A DNA stretch of 27,643 nt from JBARCX01 sp049794535 (GTDB lineage: Bacteria > Pseudomonadota > Gammaproteobacteria > Xanthomonadales > Rhodanobacteraceae). Below the pieces are notes generated by a model. That model did no database searches and was not told the DNA's origin. It saw only the letters and a list, made by a program, of their open reading frames with translations. The stretch lies in contig JBARCX010000269.1 of assembly GCA_049794535.1 (NCBI GenBank), positions 1 through 27,643 on the forward strand, in the 5' to 3' direction. Of the stretch, positions 1 through 7,861 are shown in pieces; within the stretch, counting starts at the first letter, position 1, and each line of letters begins with the position of its first letter. A program made the translations under genes and the position numbers.

Positions 1-453
1 GGTGTAGCCAATGGCAACCACTTGGTCGGCAGGGATCATCGGCCACTCGAACGACTCCATGGTCGATGCCGCCAGCTCCAGCGTGGGTAGCTGGCGATAG
101 CCAAGGGGTGCCGGATCAAGCAACTGATCGCCCAGCGCATAACTGCCCGGATGCGTTGCCATCACCTCGTCCACAGCTTGCGGGGCACGCGAGGACGGCA
201 GCAGATTGGTCTGCCCACAGAGGGCAATGGCGCAAAACGCGACGAGGAAAGCGTAGCGGTCTTCGCACAGATTCACCGCTGCCGTGGCATTCGGTAACAG
301 CGCAGCGACCTGCTCGACATGCGCGATGAACTGCGCCGCGCTGATCGGCTGGCCATCGCGCCAGGCCAACGTGCGCGGCAGCTCACCAGCAGCCAGCAAC
401 GGCAGCTGTGGAATCGCCAGATCGCGCTGGCGGATGTCTTGGACAATGGCCAA
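1..453 (-). CDS. AMP-dependent ligase, N-terminal part (aryl-polyene/xanthomonadin type)
   Basis: This is a partial gene: 151 codons are open to the left window edge and the C-terminus is missing. The N-terminal residues resemble the AMP-binding (acyl-activating) ligases found in aryl polyene and xanthomonadin clusters, with a conserved-looking stretch VNLCEDRYAFLVAF around residues 88-101 and a later GQTNLLP. The fragment stops with AIGYT, which in this family leads into the SGSTG nucleotide-binding loop just outside the window. The start chosen is a TTG at 453-451, preceded at a good distance by AGGAGA; no in-frame ATG lies near it. Family members activate a carboxylic acid starter as acyl-AMP and load it on a carrier protein. 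The specific pigment-pathway role is inferred from similarity of this short N-terminal part only. The rest of the cluster would lie to the left. Confidence 0.7.
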   Translation of the reverse strand, partial: MAIVQDIRQRDLAIPQLPLLAAGELPRTLAWRDGQPISAAQFIAHVEQVAALLPNATAAVNLCEDRYAFLVAFCAIALCGQTNLLPSSRAPQAVDEVMATHPGSYALGDQLLDPAPLGYRQLPTLELAASTMESFEWPMIPADQVVAIGYT

Positions 454-544
454 AGAGCTCTCCTGTCGTTGCCGTCACGCCGGCAGTCAACCGCACCACC
501 GGCTCGCAGGGAGCCGACCGGAATCGGATCGTTTGATGACCTCC

Positions 545-618
545 CGCGAGGTTCCCCCATCCTCGCGAACACGGCTGAATCGCCCCCCACCGGCAAGGAT
601 CTGCGCGCTTGCGCAGAT
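545..618. repeat. Two intergenic hairpins between tsaC and the AMP ligase
   Basis: The 184-bp gap holds two perfect inverted repeats. One has arms CGCGAGG/CCTCGCG (545-551 and 561-567, 9-nt loop). The other has arms ATCTGCGC/GCGCAGAT (599-606 and 611-618, GCTT loop). They lie just downstream of tsaC on the minus strand and upstream of the ligase gene. Neither is followed by a clear T tract, so a terminator role for the topA-tsaC unit or a leader role for the ligase gene is only possible. Confidence 0.45.
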
Positions 619-637
619 TACCGGCAGACAACCGTGG

Positions 638-1210
638 TCAGGCGCGAATGATAGCGCCGGTTAGCGCGTCGCGAATCGTCGTGGGCTGGGTCGCATCGCC
701 CAGCGGCGCATCCAGCACACCATCAAGTGCATCGCCGAAATAGTCCGCCACGGCTTGTGCCGAGCGGGCTGGCGGCTGACCGTGCGGGTTGGCGCTGGTC
801 GATACCAGTGCTCCGCCAAACGCGCGACACAACGCCGCCGCGGGTGCATGGGCGGTAATCCGCAGTGCGATTCCGGCATGCCCACCGGCCACCCATGCCG
901 GTACGTCGGCTGAACGCGGAAAAATCCAGGTATGCGGCCCAGGCCAACTCGCACGTACTTGCGCCAGCAATGCAGCCGGTATCGCCGACAGATCGATGTA
1001 ACGCTCGACCTGGGCGAATTCGGCGGCAATCAACAGCACGCCCTGCGTGGATGGCCGCTGCTTGAGCGCGAATATCCGCTCGAACGCAGCATGGTCATGT
1101 GGATCACAACCGAGGCCATAGACCGCCTCGGTGGGATAGGCCAGCACGCCACCATCACGCACTAGCGTGACTGCGGCGTCGACTTCATTCGGGGTGAAAT
1201 GCCGGAGCAC
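638..1210 (-). CDS. tsaC: L-threonylcarbamoyladenylate synthase TsaC (YrdC/Sua5 family)
   Basis: The 190-residue product matches TsaC in size and motifs. It makes threonylcarbamoyl-AMP from threonine, bicarbonate and ATP, the first step of t6A37 modification in tRNAs that read ANN codons. Visible signatures are GVLAYPTEAVYGLGCDP (residues 21-37), the KQR motif at 50-52 and the STSAN loop (137-141), which together form the nucleotide/threonine site. It is the short TsaC form and lacks the extra C-terminal domain of Sua5. The start is GTG at 1210-1208, placed directly after the TGA of topA with no intervening base, so it is probably cotranscribed and translationally coupled with topA. An ATG alternative does not occur before the conserved N-terminal strand. 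Confidence 0.95.
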   Translation of the reverse strand: MLRHFTPNEVDAAVTLVRDGGVLAYPTEAVYGLGCDPHDHAAFERIFALKQRPSTQGVLLIAAEFAQVERYIDLSAIPAALLAQVRASWPGPHTWIFPRSADVPAWVAGGHAGIALRITAHAPAAALCRAFGGALVSTSANPHGQPPARSAQAVADYFGDALDGVLDAPLGDATQPTTIRDALTGAIIRA

Positions 1211-3712
1211 TCAGGCCCCGGTCTTCTTTGCCGCCACTTTCTTCGTTGCGGCTTTTTTAGCTGCCGTCTTCTTGGTGGCGGTTTTTTTAGCGGCGGTCTT
1301 TTTGGTAGCGGCTTTCTTTGTCGCTGTCTTCTTGACTGCTGCTTTCTTCGCTGCCGGTTCTTTCTTGGCCGCTGCTTTTTTAGCCGTCGTCTTCTTACCG
1401 AAACGGCCCTTCTTCACCGGTGCCGCAGCGAGCAACTCGAGGCACTGCGCCTCAGTCAGCTCCTTCGGCTCCTGATCCTTCGGGATGCGCGCGTTCTTCT
1501 CGCCATCCGTGATGTACGCGCCGTAACGACCATTGAGCACCTGCACGCCATTGCCGAAGTCGAGAATGGTCCGATTGGCCAGCATCTCCAGCTTTTCCTG
1601 CACGATCTGCAGCGCGCGCGGCAGCTCGATCGTGTACGGATCATCTTCCGGCTTGAGCGAGGCATAGGTGCTGCCCTGCTTCACGAACGGACCGAAGCGG
1701 CCCACGCCCACACTAACTTCGTCGCCGTTCTCAGCCTGTCCGAGCTTGCGCGGCAGCTTGAACAGCTCGAGCGACTCCTCCAGCGTGATGGTGTGCATGC
1801 TCTGGCCGGGACGCAGCGAGGCGAATTGCAGCTTCTCGCCCTCGTCGTCCTTGTTGCCGATCTGCGCGTACGGCCCATAACGACCCAACCGGACAGAGAC
1901 CGGTTTGCCGCTCTTCGGATCATTACCGAGCTCGCGTGCGCCGGTGGCTTCACTGCGATCAACCGACTCGGTCTTCTCGTCCACCTGTTGCTTGAACGGC
2001 ACCCAGAAGCGCTGCATCAGGGGCACCCAGGCCTCTTCACCACGGCTTACTGCGTCGAGCTCGTCCTCAAGCTTGGCGGTGAAGTCGTAATCGACGTACT
2101 GCGTGAAGTGCTGGGCAAGGAATTTACTTACCGCGCGACCCACATCGGTCGGCTTGAAGCGGCGCGCATCAAGCAGCACGTATTCGCGATTGAGCAGCAC
2201 CTGGATGATGCTGGCATAGGTCGATGGACGGCCAATGCCGTGCTCTTCGAGCGCCTTGACCAGGCTGGCTTCGGAATAGCGCGGCGGCGGCTCGGTGAAA
2301 TGTTGATCAGCGACGATGTCGTTTACCGGCACCTGTTCGCCAGCGACCAACCGCGGCAAACGCCGGCCTTCGTCTTCGTCATCGGCGCTCTTCTGGTCAC
2401 GACCCTCTTCGTACACGGCGAGAAAGCCCGGGTCGACCACGGTGGTACCGGTGGAACGGAACGATGCATCGCCACCAGCCACATGCGGCAGGGCGAACTC
2501 CACTGACACGGTGTTCAGCGTGGCATGGATCATCTGGCAGGCGACGGTACGCTTCCAGATCAACTCGTACAGCTTGCGCTGCTCCTCGTTCAAGAACGCG
2601 GCCACCGAGCGCGGCGTGTACATGGCCGAGGTCGGGCGTACCGCTTCATGCGCTTCCTGCGCGTTCTTCGACTTGGTGCGGTAGACCTGCGGACCGTCCG
2701 GCAGTGCTTTGTCGCCGAAATCGCGTGCGATCAGCTGGCGCAGCTCGGCCACGGCATCGTCGGACAGCGCAGTGGAGTCCGTACGCATATAGGTAATAAG
2801 GCCAACATTGCCCTCGTCGCCGAGCGACACACCCTCGTACAGGCCCTGCGCGATCTTCATTGTGCGGCTGGTGGAGAAACCGAGCTTGCGCGCGGCCTCC
2901 TGCTGCAACGTGGAGGTCGTGAACGGCGGTGCGGGACGACGTTTGCGCTCCTTGGAGCCAACCTCGCTAACGGTGAGGCGGCCATGCGCGGCCTCCTTCA
3001 GCGCGACGCGAGCAGCCATCGCATCGGTTTCGTTGGTGAGGTCGAACTGCTCGAATTTTTTGCCGTTGAGCTTGGTGAGGCGGGCACTGAAGTCGCCATC
3101 GGCATGCTGGAGCTGGGCTTCGACACTCCAGTACTCACGAGCGATGAAAGCCTCGATCTCCTCTTCACGCTCGGCAATCATGCGCAACGCTGGAGACTGC
3201 ACGCGGCCGGCGGACAAGCCGCGTTGCACCTTGCGCCACAACACGGGCGACAAGTTGAAGCCCACCAGGTAATCCAGCGCGCGGCGCGCCTGCTGTGCAT
3301 CCACCATGTCGTACGAGAGCTGGCGTGGTTCGGCCACTGCGGCCTTGATCGCCTTCGGGGTGATCTCGGAGAACACCACGCGATGCATGCGCTTGCCTTC
3401 GGTAAGGCCACGCTCCCGCAGGATCTCGCTGATGTGCCAACTGATCGCCTCACCCTCGCGATCCAAGTCGGTCGCGAGATAGATGTCGTCAGCCAGCTTG
3501 GCCGCCTTGGCGATGGCGTCGACGTGCTTCTCGTTACGCTCGATCACCTCGTACTTCATCGCGAAATCGTGCTCGGTATCGACCGCGCCCTCTTTCGGCT
3601 TCAGATCGCGCACATGGCCGTAAGAGGCCAGGACCTGAAAGTCCTTGCCGAGGTATTTGTTGATCGTCTTGGCCTTGGCCGGTGATTCGACGATGAGCAG
3701 GTTTTTTGCCAT
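1211..3712 (-). CDS. topA: DNA topoisomerase I with lysine-rich tail
   Basis: A type IA topoisomerase that relaxes negative supercoils. The 833-residue protein has the Toprim domain at its start (NLLIVESPAKAKTINKYLG, residues 4-22; acidic TDLDREGEA at 81-89) and the active-site tyrosine in GLITYMRTDS (Tyr308). Next come C-terminal glycine/aromatic repeats (LGRYGPYAQIG, VGRFGPFVKQG, NGRYGAYITDG) without the zinc-binding cysteines of E. coli TopA. From about residue 765 to the end the protein is almost only Lys, Ala and Thr in AAKK/ATKK repeats, a histone H1-like tail that is expected to bind DNA non-specifically; similar tails occur in xanthomonad and actinobacterial TopA. tsaC follows with no gap. 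A TTGACA hexamer lies upstream on the minus strand (3797-3792), but I see no well-spaced -10 partner. Confidence 0.97.
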   Translation of the reverse strand: MAKNLLIVESPAKAKTINKYLGKDFQVLASYGHVRDLKPKEGAVDTEHDFAMKYEVIERNEKHVDAIAKAAKLADDIYLATDLDREGEAISWHISEILRERGLTEGKRMHRVVFSEITPKAIKAAVAEPRQLSYDMVDAQQARRALDYLVGFNLSPVLWRKVQRGLSAGRVQSPALRMIAEREEEIEAFIAREYWSVEAQLQHADGDFSARLTKLNGKKFEQFDLTNETDAMAARVALKEAAHGRLTVSEVGSKERKRRPAPPFTTSTLQQEAARKLGFSTSRTMKIAQGLYEGVSLGDEGNVGLITYMRTDSTALSDDAVAELRQLIARDFGDKALPDGPQVYRTKSKNAQEAHEAVRPTSAMYTPRSVAAFLNEEQRKLYELIWKRTVACQMIHATLNTVSVEFALPHVAGGDASFRSTGTTVVDPGFLAVYEEGRDQKSADDEDEGRRLPRLVAGEQVPVNDIVADQHFTEPPPRYSEASLVKALEEHGIGRPSTYASIIQVLLNREYVLLDARRFKPTDVGRAVSKFLAQHFTQYVDYDFTAKLEDELDAVSRGEEAWVPLMQRFWVPFKQQVDEKTESVDRSEATGARELGNDPKSGKPVSVRLGRYGPYAQIGNKDDEGEKLQFASLRPGQSMHTITLEESLELFKLPRKLGQAENGDEVSVGVGRFGPFVKQGSTYASLKPEDDPYTIELPRALQIVQEKLEMLANRTILDFGNGVQVLNGRYGAYITDGEKNARIPKDQEPKELTEAQCLELLAAAPVKKGRFGKKTTAKKAAAKKEPAAKKAAVKKTATKKAATKKTAAKKTATKKTAAKKAATKKVAAKKTGA

Positions 3713-3848
3713 GAAGCTCTATTTTCCGAAGCGGAACCGCGTCGCCGAGGCGACGAACATATATCTAGTGAGACCATGCCAGTGCGATGACTGTCAAGCC
3801 AAAAGACGTGAAAGCGAGGTGTAGACAGCGTTTGCTTAGCCTGAAAGC

Positions 3849-4979
3849 TTAGCCTGGAAGGCGCTGGTAACGATTGCCGGGCAAGCCTTCAACCCGCCCT
3901 TCCAGCTCAAGCATCAGCAACATCGAAGACAGCTCTGCCGCACTCTGGCCGGTACGCGCCACCAGCTCATCCAACGCCGCCGGATCATGACCCAACGCAT
4001 CCAACAGGCGACGATAGTCAGGGTCATCGCGCCAGCCACCATCGCGGCGCACGTTACCGTCTACCGATGCCTCCAGCCGTTGCGTCAACTCCACGCCCAG
4101 TGACTGTGCCGCTGGCGCCAGCGCCTCAGCCACCTCGGCCGCACACTCCACCAGCCGTGCCCCATCGCGAATCAACCGGTGGCAGCCATGAGCCAGCGGA
4201 TTATGAATGGAACCGGGCAGCGCGAATACCTCCCGCCCTTGCTCGCCGGCCAATCGCGCGGTAATGAGCGAACCAGACCGCAACCCCGCCTCGATGACCA
4301 GCGTACCCAGCGACAGGCCGGCGATGATCCGGTTACGCCGCGGAAAGTGATCGGCACGTGCAGCGGTGCCGGGTGGAAATTCGCTCACGATGGCGCCTTG
4401 TGCCGCAATCCGCCGAGCCAACGCGTGATGCTTACTTGGGTAGACCCGATCCGGCCCGGTGCCAATAACCGCCACCGTGGGTGCGCCAGCGTCCAATGCT
4501 GCCGTATGCGCCGCGCCATCGATGCCATCGGCCATGCCGCTGGTCACTACAAAGCCTGCCACCGCCAACTCATGCGCGAATGCAGCGGCATTGGCCATGC
4601 CTGCAGCGCTAGCGCTACGCGCACCCACAATCGCCACCTGCGGATGCAGCAACAGGCTCGCATCGCCACTCACGAAGAGCACCGCCGGTGGCTGCGGTAT
4701 GTGCTCAAGCAGTGGCGGGAAATCCGCCTCGGTACAACGCAGTAACCGGTGGCCTGGCTCAGCCAGCCATGCCAGATCTGCCGCAAGTCGCTCTTCGTCA
4801 GGCTGTTCCAGCCACGCTAGCGCGCCTTCACCCAATGAAGCCGCATGGCGCCGTAGCTGCTCGAGCACCCTATCGATTCGGCCATCGGCTGCCGTTAGTC
4901 GTTCGCGCAGGCCTCCTGGCCCAAGGCCTGGCGTGCGCAGAGCGACCAGCCAGGCACGTAGTTCATCGTGCTCGTTCAT
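3849..4979 (-). CDS. dprA: DNA-processing protein DprA
   Basis: DprA (Smf) binds incoming single-stranded DNA in the cytoplasm during natural transformation and loads RecA. The 376-residue product has an N-terminal helical region and then the Rossmann fold: AIVGARSASAAG (residues 116-127), SGMADGIDGAAH (147-158), the VYPSKH segment (179-184), PRRNRIIAGLS (213-223) and GSLITARLA (236-244). It ends in a winged-helix DprA_WH domain (about 320-374). I chose the ATG at 4979, although the frame stays open upstream for 24 more codons; this start begins at the normal N-terminal helix and avoids the hairpin at 5011-5035. The gene lies next to a LysM-protein gene, a pairing common near def-fmt in gammaproteobacteria. 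Confidence 0.95.
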   Translation of the reverse strand: MNEHDELRAWLVALRTPGLGPGGLRERLTAADGRIDRVLEQLRRHAASLGEGALAWLEQPDEERLAADLAWLAEPGHRLLRCTEADFPPLLEHIPQPPAVLFVSGDASLLLHPQVAIVGARSASAAGMANAAAFAHELAVAGFVVTSGMADGIDGAAHTAALDAGAPTVAVIGTGPDRVYPSKHHALARRIAAQGAIVSEFPPGTAARADHFPRRNRIIAGLSLGTLVIEAGLRSGSLITARLAGEQGREVFALPGSIHNPLAHGCHRLIRDGARLVECAAEVAEALAPAAQSLGVELTQRLEASVDGNVRRDGGWRDDPDYRRLLDALGHDPAALDELVARTGQSAAELSSMLLMLELEGRVEGLPGNRYQRLPG

Positions 4980-5010
4980 TCCCCACAGTCTACGTGAGAC
5001 CACACACAAC

Positions 5011-5035
5011 AACGGCGCGGGATGAGCGCGCCGTT
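5011..5035 (-). terminator. Hairpin after the LysM gene, possible terminator
   Basis: A perfect 9-bp inverted repeat, AACGGCGCG (5011-5019) and CGCGCCGTT (5027-5035), with a 7-nt loop lies between the LysM gene and dprA. On the minus strand it is followed by GTTGTGTGTGG, which is only moderately U-rich, so termination may be weak. It could also act as an attenuating leader for dprA. Confidence 0.4.
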
Positions 5036-5077
5036 GTGTGGGTACTGCCAATAACAGCCGACCTACTGCAGCCGGAT

Positions 5078-6208
5078 CTATTCGGGCATCTTGAGCTCGT
5101 CGCCCTTTTTCACCGGTCGCAAGCCGTCCATGACCAGGCCATAGCTAACACGGTCGAAGGTGCGGAACACCATCACATGGCCGATGTATTCGTCAGGCAG
5201 GGTGACACTCTTGCCCAAATCGCGATGCCAGCTGTTGTGTGCCACGTCGTCGGAGACCGAATCACCCGGCTCCCACACCGCGAAGGTAGTGCCATTATCA
5301 ACACCGTCCTTCGAGCCGACCGAGAGCGCCACAACCTGGCGTGGACCCACGGCATCCATCGCATTGGCGTCGAACGCAATCACCCGGGCATCGGCTGGCA
5401 ACGCCTTCGGCGGGTGCGGGTAGTAATACGGGTCGTAGGGATTCTCGTTGAGCGGCAGCACACGGTCGCCTGAACGGATTTCCTGTTTGGAATCGAGCAG
5501 CAGCAACGTCGACGGATCGCCTCCGCGCAACACCTCAGCGGTACCAATGACCGTGACTTCGACACCGAGATCGTGGCCACGGGTGAAATGTCCGTCGTTG
5601 CGGAAGTCTTCCGACCACGGCGTACTGACCATCGACACATCGTTATCCAGATCGTGGCTGATGATCTCGCTGTCGGATGCATCCGAACCGCTCGCCTTGA
5701 AACCACGGAACACATGAGTTGGCCGCACAATCGCCCAACGCTGTCCCGGCTGCGCCTGCAACCCGCGCACATAGATGTTCTGGCCGGACGTGCCGCGGAT
5801 CTGCCCTTCCTCAAAACCCATGACGTAGGGCCCCGAGCTCAACGCGTTGGAGTCGACCACCCGCATGTCCTCAAGGAACATCTTGAGATTCGCGAGCGGG
5901 ATCGCCGGCACCGCGCCGTCTTCACGGTGCACACTCGGTTCCAGCTTAAGGTGCGGACCGTTGATGAAGGACAGGTTGAGCACATCACCCGGATAAATCA
6001 GATGTGGGTTCTGTACTTGCGGATTGGCTTGCCAGATCTCAGGCCACAGCCATGGCTTGGACAGGAACCTGGCTGAGATATCCCATAACGTATCGCCACG
6101 CCGTACCGTATAGGTATCGGGATGGTCGGCACGCAACTGCACGCCAGCAGCAAACACGGCCATAGTGACCAGCATGCCGGCCAGCAGCCCAATGGACTTT
6201 TTGATCAT
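5078..6208 (-). CDS. LysM peptidoglycan-binding domain protein, secreted
   Basis: A 376-residue protein with an N-terminal signal or anchor helix (MIKKSIGLLAGMLVTMAVFA, residues 1-20) followed by one LysM domain (about 32-79: YTVRRGDTLWDISARFL, then NPHLIYPGDVLNLS). LysM modules bind N-acetylglucosamine-containing glycans, so the protein should act in the periplasm at the cell wall. The remaining roughly 300 residues have no motif I can assign, although proteins of this build next to dprA/def are widespread in gammaproteobacteria. The start is the ATG at 6208, preceded by a very G-rich Shine-Dalgarno region (GGAGGGGGG). The frame is open 138 codons further upstream, but that stretch overlaps the def leader and has no signal peptide. 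Confidence 0.85.
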   Translation of the reverse strand: MIKKSIGLLAGMLVTMAVFAAGVQLRADHPDTYTVRRGDTLWDISARFLSKPWLWPEIWQANPQVQNPHLIYPGDVLNLSFINGPHLKLEPSVHREDGAVPAIPLANLKMFLEDMRVVDSNALSSGPYVMGFEEGQIRGTSGQNIYVRGLQAQPGQRWAIVRPTHVFRGFKASGSDASDSEIISHDLDNDVSMVSTPWSEDFRNDGHFTRGHDLGVEVTVIGTAEVLRGGDPSTLLLLDSKQEIRSGDRVLPLNENPYDPYYYPHPPKALPADARVIAFDANAMDAVGPRQVVALSVGSKDGVDNGTTFAVWEPGDSVSDDVAHNSWHRDLGKSVTLPDEYIGHVMVFRTFDRVSYGLVMDGLRPVKKGDELKMPE

Positions 6209-6242
6209 AAACGGGAATCCCCCCTCCCCCAATGCTCGAGCG

Positions 6243-6270
6243 AGTGTAACCGAACCGTTAATGCAGACAA
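6243..6270 (-). promoter_or_regulatory. Candidate sigma70 promoter for the LysM gene
   Basis: Read on the minus strand there is a TTGTCT -35 (6270-6265) and a TACACT -10 (6248-6243) with a 16-bp spacer, each matching the consensus at four of six bases. Transcription would begin near 6236, about 28 nt before the ATG at 6208. It lies in the divergent region shared with def. Confidence 0.45.
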
Positions 6271-6398
6271 CACGCGCGAGTTGGCAAATTTGCCCGCCGA
6301 CGTTGCGTCGAACCACGTACAATATCGCGCATTCTAGACTGCGCACGGGCTTGGTTTTCACCGATTCGCCCGCATTTTCGGCGCCTAAGGTGTTTCCT

Positions 6399-6908
6399 AT
6401 GTCCATCCTCTCGATTCTCGAATTCCCCGACCCCCGCCTGCGTACCAAGGCCGAACCCGTGCGCGTGTTCGACGCCGAACTGAAGCAGTTCGTCGCCGAT
6501 ATGCTCGAGACCATGTATGCCGCCAACGGTGTTGGCCTCGCTGCTACCCAGGTCAATGTGCACCAGCGCGTGCTCGTCGCCGATATGAGCGACGAGCGCG
6601 ACCAGCCGCTGGCCTTGATCAATCCTGAGATTGTCGAAAAAGATGGCTCGCAGGTTTATCAGGAAGGCTGCCTGTCGTTCCCTGGCATCTATGCCGACGT
6701 CACCCGCGCCCTTCGCGTGAAGGTGAAGGCGCAGGATGCCGACGGCAAGGACATCGTGGTCGAGGTCGAAGGCCCGCTCGCGGTGTGCATCCAACATGAG
6801 ATGGATCACCTCGCCGGCAAAGTGTTCGTCGATTACCTTTCGCCTCTGAAGCGCAACCTGCTGCTCAAGCGCATGGAAAAGCAGCGCAAACAGGCGGCTA
6901 GTGCTTGA
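6399..6908 (+). CDS. def: Peptide deformylase
   Basis: The 169-residue enzyme removes the formyl group from the N-terminal methionine of nascent proteins and is metal-dependent. All three family motifs are present: GVGLAATQ (residues 44-51), EGCLS (89-93, metal ligand Cys91) and QHEMDH (132-137, ligands His133 and His137 with catalytic Glu134). Length and motifs are those of a typical type I deformylase. The ATG at 6399 is chosen because MSILSILEFPDPRLR is the normal N-terminus; the longer upstream frame crosses the promoter region. Its last bases overlap the fmt start, forming the classical def-fmt pair. Confidence 0.97.
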   Translation: MSILSILEFPDPRLRTKAEPVRVFDAELKQFVADMLETMYAANGVGLAATQVNVHQRVLVADMSDERDQPLALINPEIVEKDGSQVYQEGCLSFPGIYADVTRALRVKVKAQDADGKDIVVEVEGPLAVCIQHEMDHLAGKVFVDYLSPLKRNLLLKRMEKQRKQAASA

Positions 6909-7861
6909 ATAGCTCGAACTCGAACGCATCCCGGCTGCGGATCGTCTTCGCCGGCACGCCAGAGTTTTCCGTTCCCTGCCTTGAGGCCTGCCGCACTAGC
7001 GGCGCCGAGGTCGTGGCTGTTTATACCCAGCCCGATCGCCCCGCCGGACGCGGCCGTAAGCTCACACCCAGCCCGGTGAAGCAGGCGGCCGTTACCGCTG
7101 GTATTCCGGTCGAGCAGCCCGAATCGCTGAAATCCATCGAGTCACGGGAAACGCTAGCGGCTTATCAACCCGATCTGATGGTGGTCGTTGCCTACGGCCT
7201 GATCTTGCCGCGCAAGGTGCTAGCTACCCCATCGCTCGGCTGCTGGAACGTGCATGCCAGCCTGCTTCCGCGCTGGCGCGGCGCCGCACCGATTCAGCGC
7301 GCGATTCTTGCTGGCGATGCCGAGAGTGGCGTCGATCTGATGCAAATGGAGGCCGGCCTCGATACCGGCCCCGTACTGTTGCAGCAACGCACACCGATCT
7401 CCCGCGAAGACACCGGCGGCACGCTGCATGATCGTCTATCTGCACTTGGCGCCGACGTACTCACCGAGGGTCTCGCCCACGTGCTGGCCGGCCTAACGCT
7501 GACCCCGCAGGTGCAGGCCGAGGCCGGCGTTACCTACGCGCACAAGTTGGACAAAGCTGAGGCGAAGCTCGATTTCCACCGCCCGGCTACCGCATTGGAG
7601 CGCCAGGTTCGCGCGTTCGACCCATGGCCGGTCGCTGAGGGTGAGATTGCCAACGAAGCCCTGCGCATCTGGGCTGCCGAAGCGATTGAGCGTCAACACC
7701 ATGAAATCCCTGGCACCGTGCTCGCTGCCAGTCGCGACGGCATCGACATTGCCTGTGGCGAGGGTGCCTTGCGCATCACTGCGCTACAACGCGCTGGCGG
7801 CAAGCGCATCAGCGCGACCGACTATCTCAATGCGCGGCCTGACCTGCGCAGCGCGCGATGA
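6905..7861 (+). CDS. fmt: Methionyl-tRNA formyltransferase
   Basis: It transfers a formyl group from 10-formyl-tetrahydrofolate to methionyl-tRNA(fMet) for translation initiation. The 318-residue product has the N-terminal formyltransferase domain with LRIVFAGTPEFS (residues 11-22) and the catalytic WNVHASLLPRWRG (Asn115, His117), then GLDTGP with Asp153. A C-terminal tRNA-binding OB-like domain follows. The only start near the conserved N-terminus is a TTG at 6905, whose bases overlap the TGA of def, so translation is probably coupled. The stop overlaps the ATG of rsmB in an ATGA arrangement. Confidence 0.96.
   Translation: MNSSNSNASRLRIVFAGTPEFSVPCLEACRTSGAEVVAVYTQPDRPAGRGRKLTPSPVKQAAVTAGIPVEQPESLKSIESRETLAAYQPDLMVVVAYGLILPRKVLATPSLGCWNVHASLLPRWRGAAPIQRAILAGDAESGVDLMQMEAGLDTGPVLLQQRTPISREDTGGTLHDRLSALGADVLTEGLAHVLAGLTLTPQVQAEAGVTYAHKLDKAEAKLDFHRPATALERQVRAFDPWPVAEGEIANEALRIWAAEAIERQHHEIPGTVLAASRDGIDIACGEGALRITALQRAGGKRISATDYLNARPDLRSAR

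Noticed and set aside
66..664. Several short open frames on both strands at the left end
   Set aside because: They are alternative frames of the AMP ligase fragment and of the intergenic DNA. Only the minus frame ending at 453 gives a family-like protein.
1199..2506. Long plus-strand open frame (435 codons) opposite topA
   Set aside because: It is antisense to the well-supported topA sequence, has no family pattern, and reflects the GC-rich codon structure of topA. The same is true of the plus-strand frame at 2525-3685.
6209..6622. N-terminal extension of the LysM gene (138 more codons) on the minus strand
   Set aside because: It overlaps the def start on the opposite strand and precedes a clear signal peptide and a strong Shine-Dalgarno at the ATG chosen.
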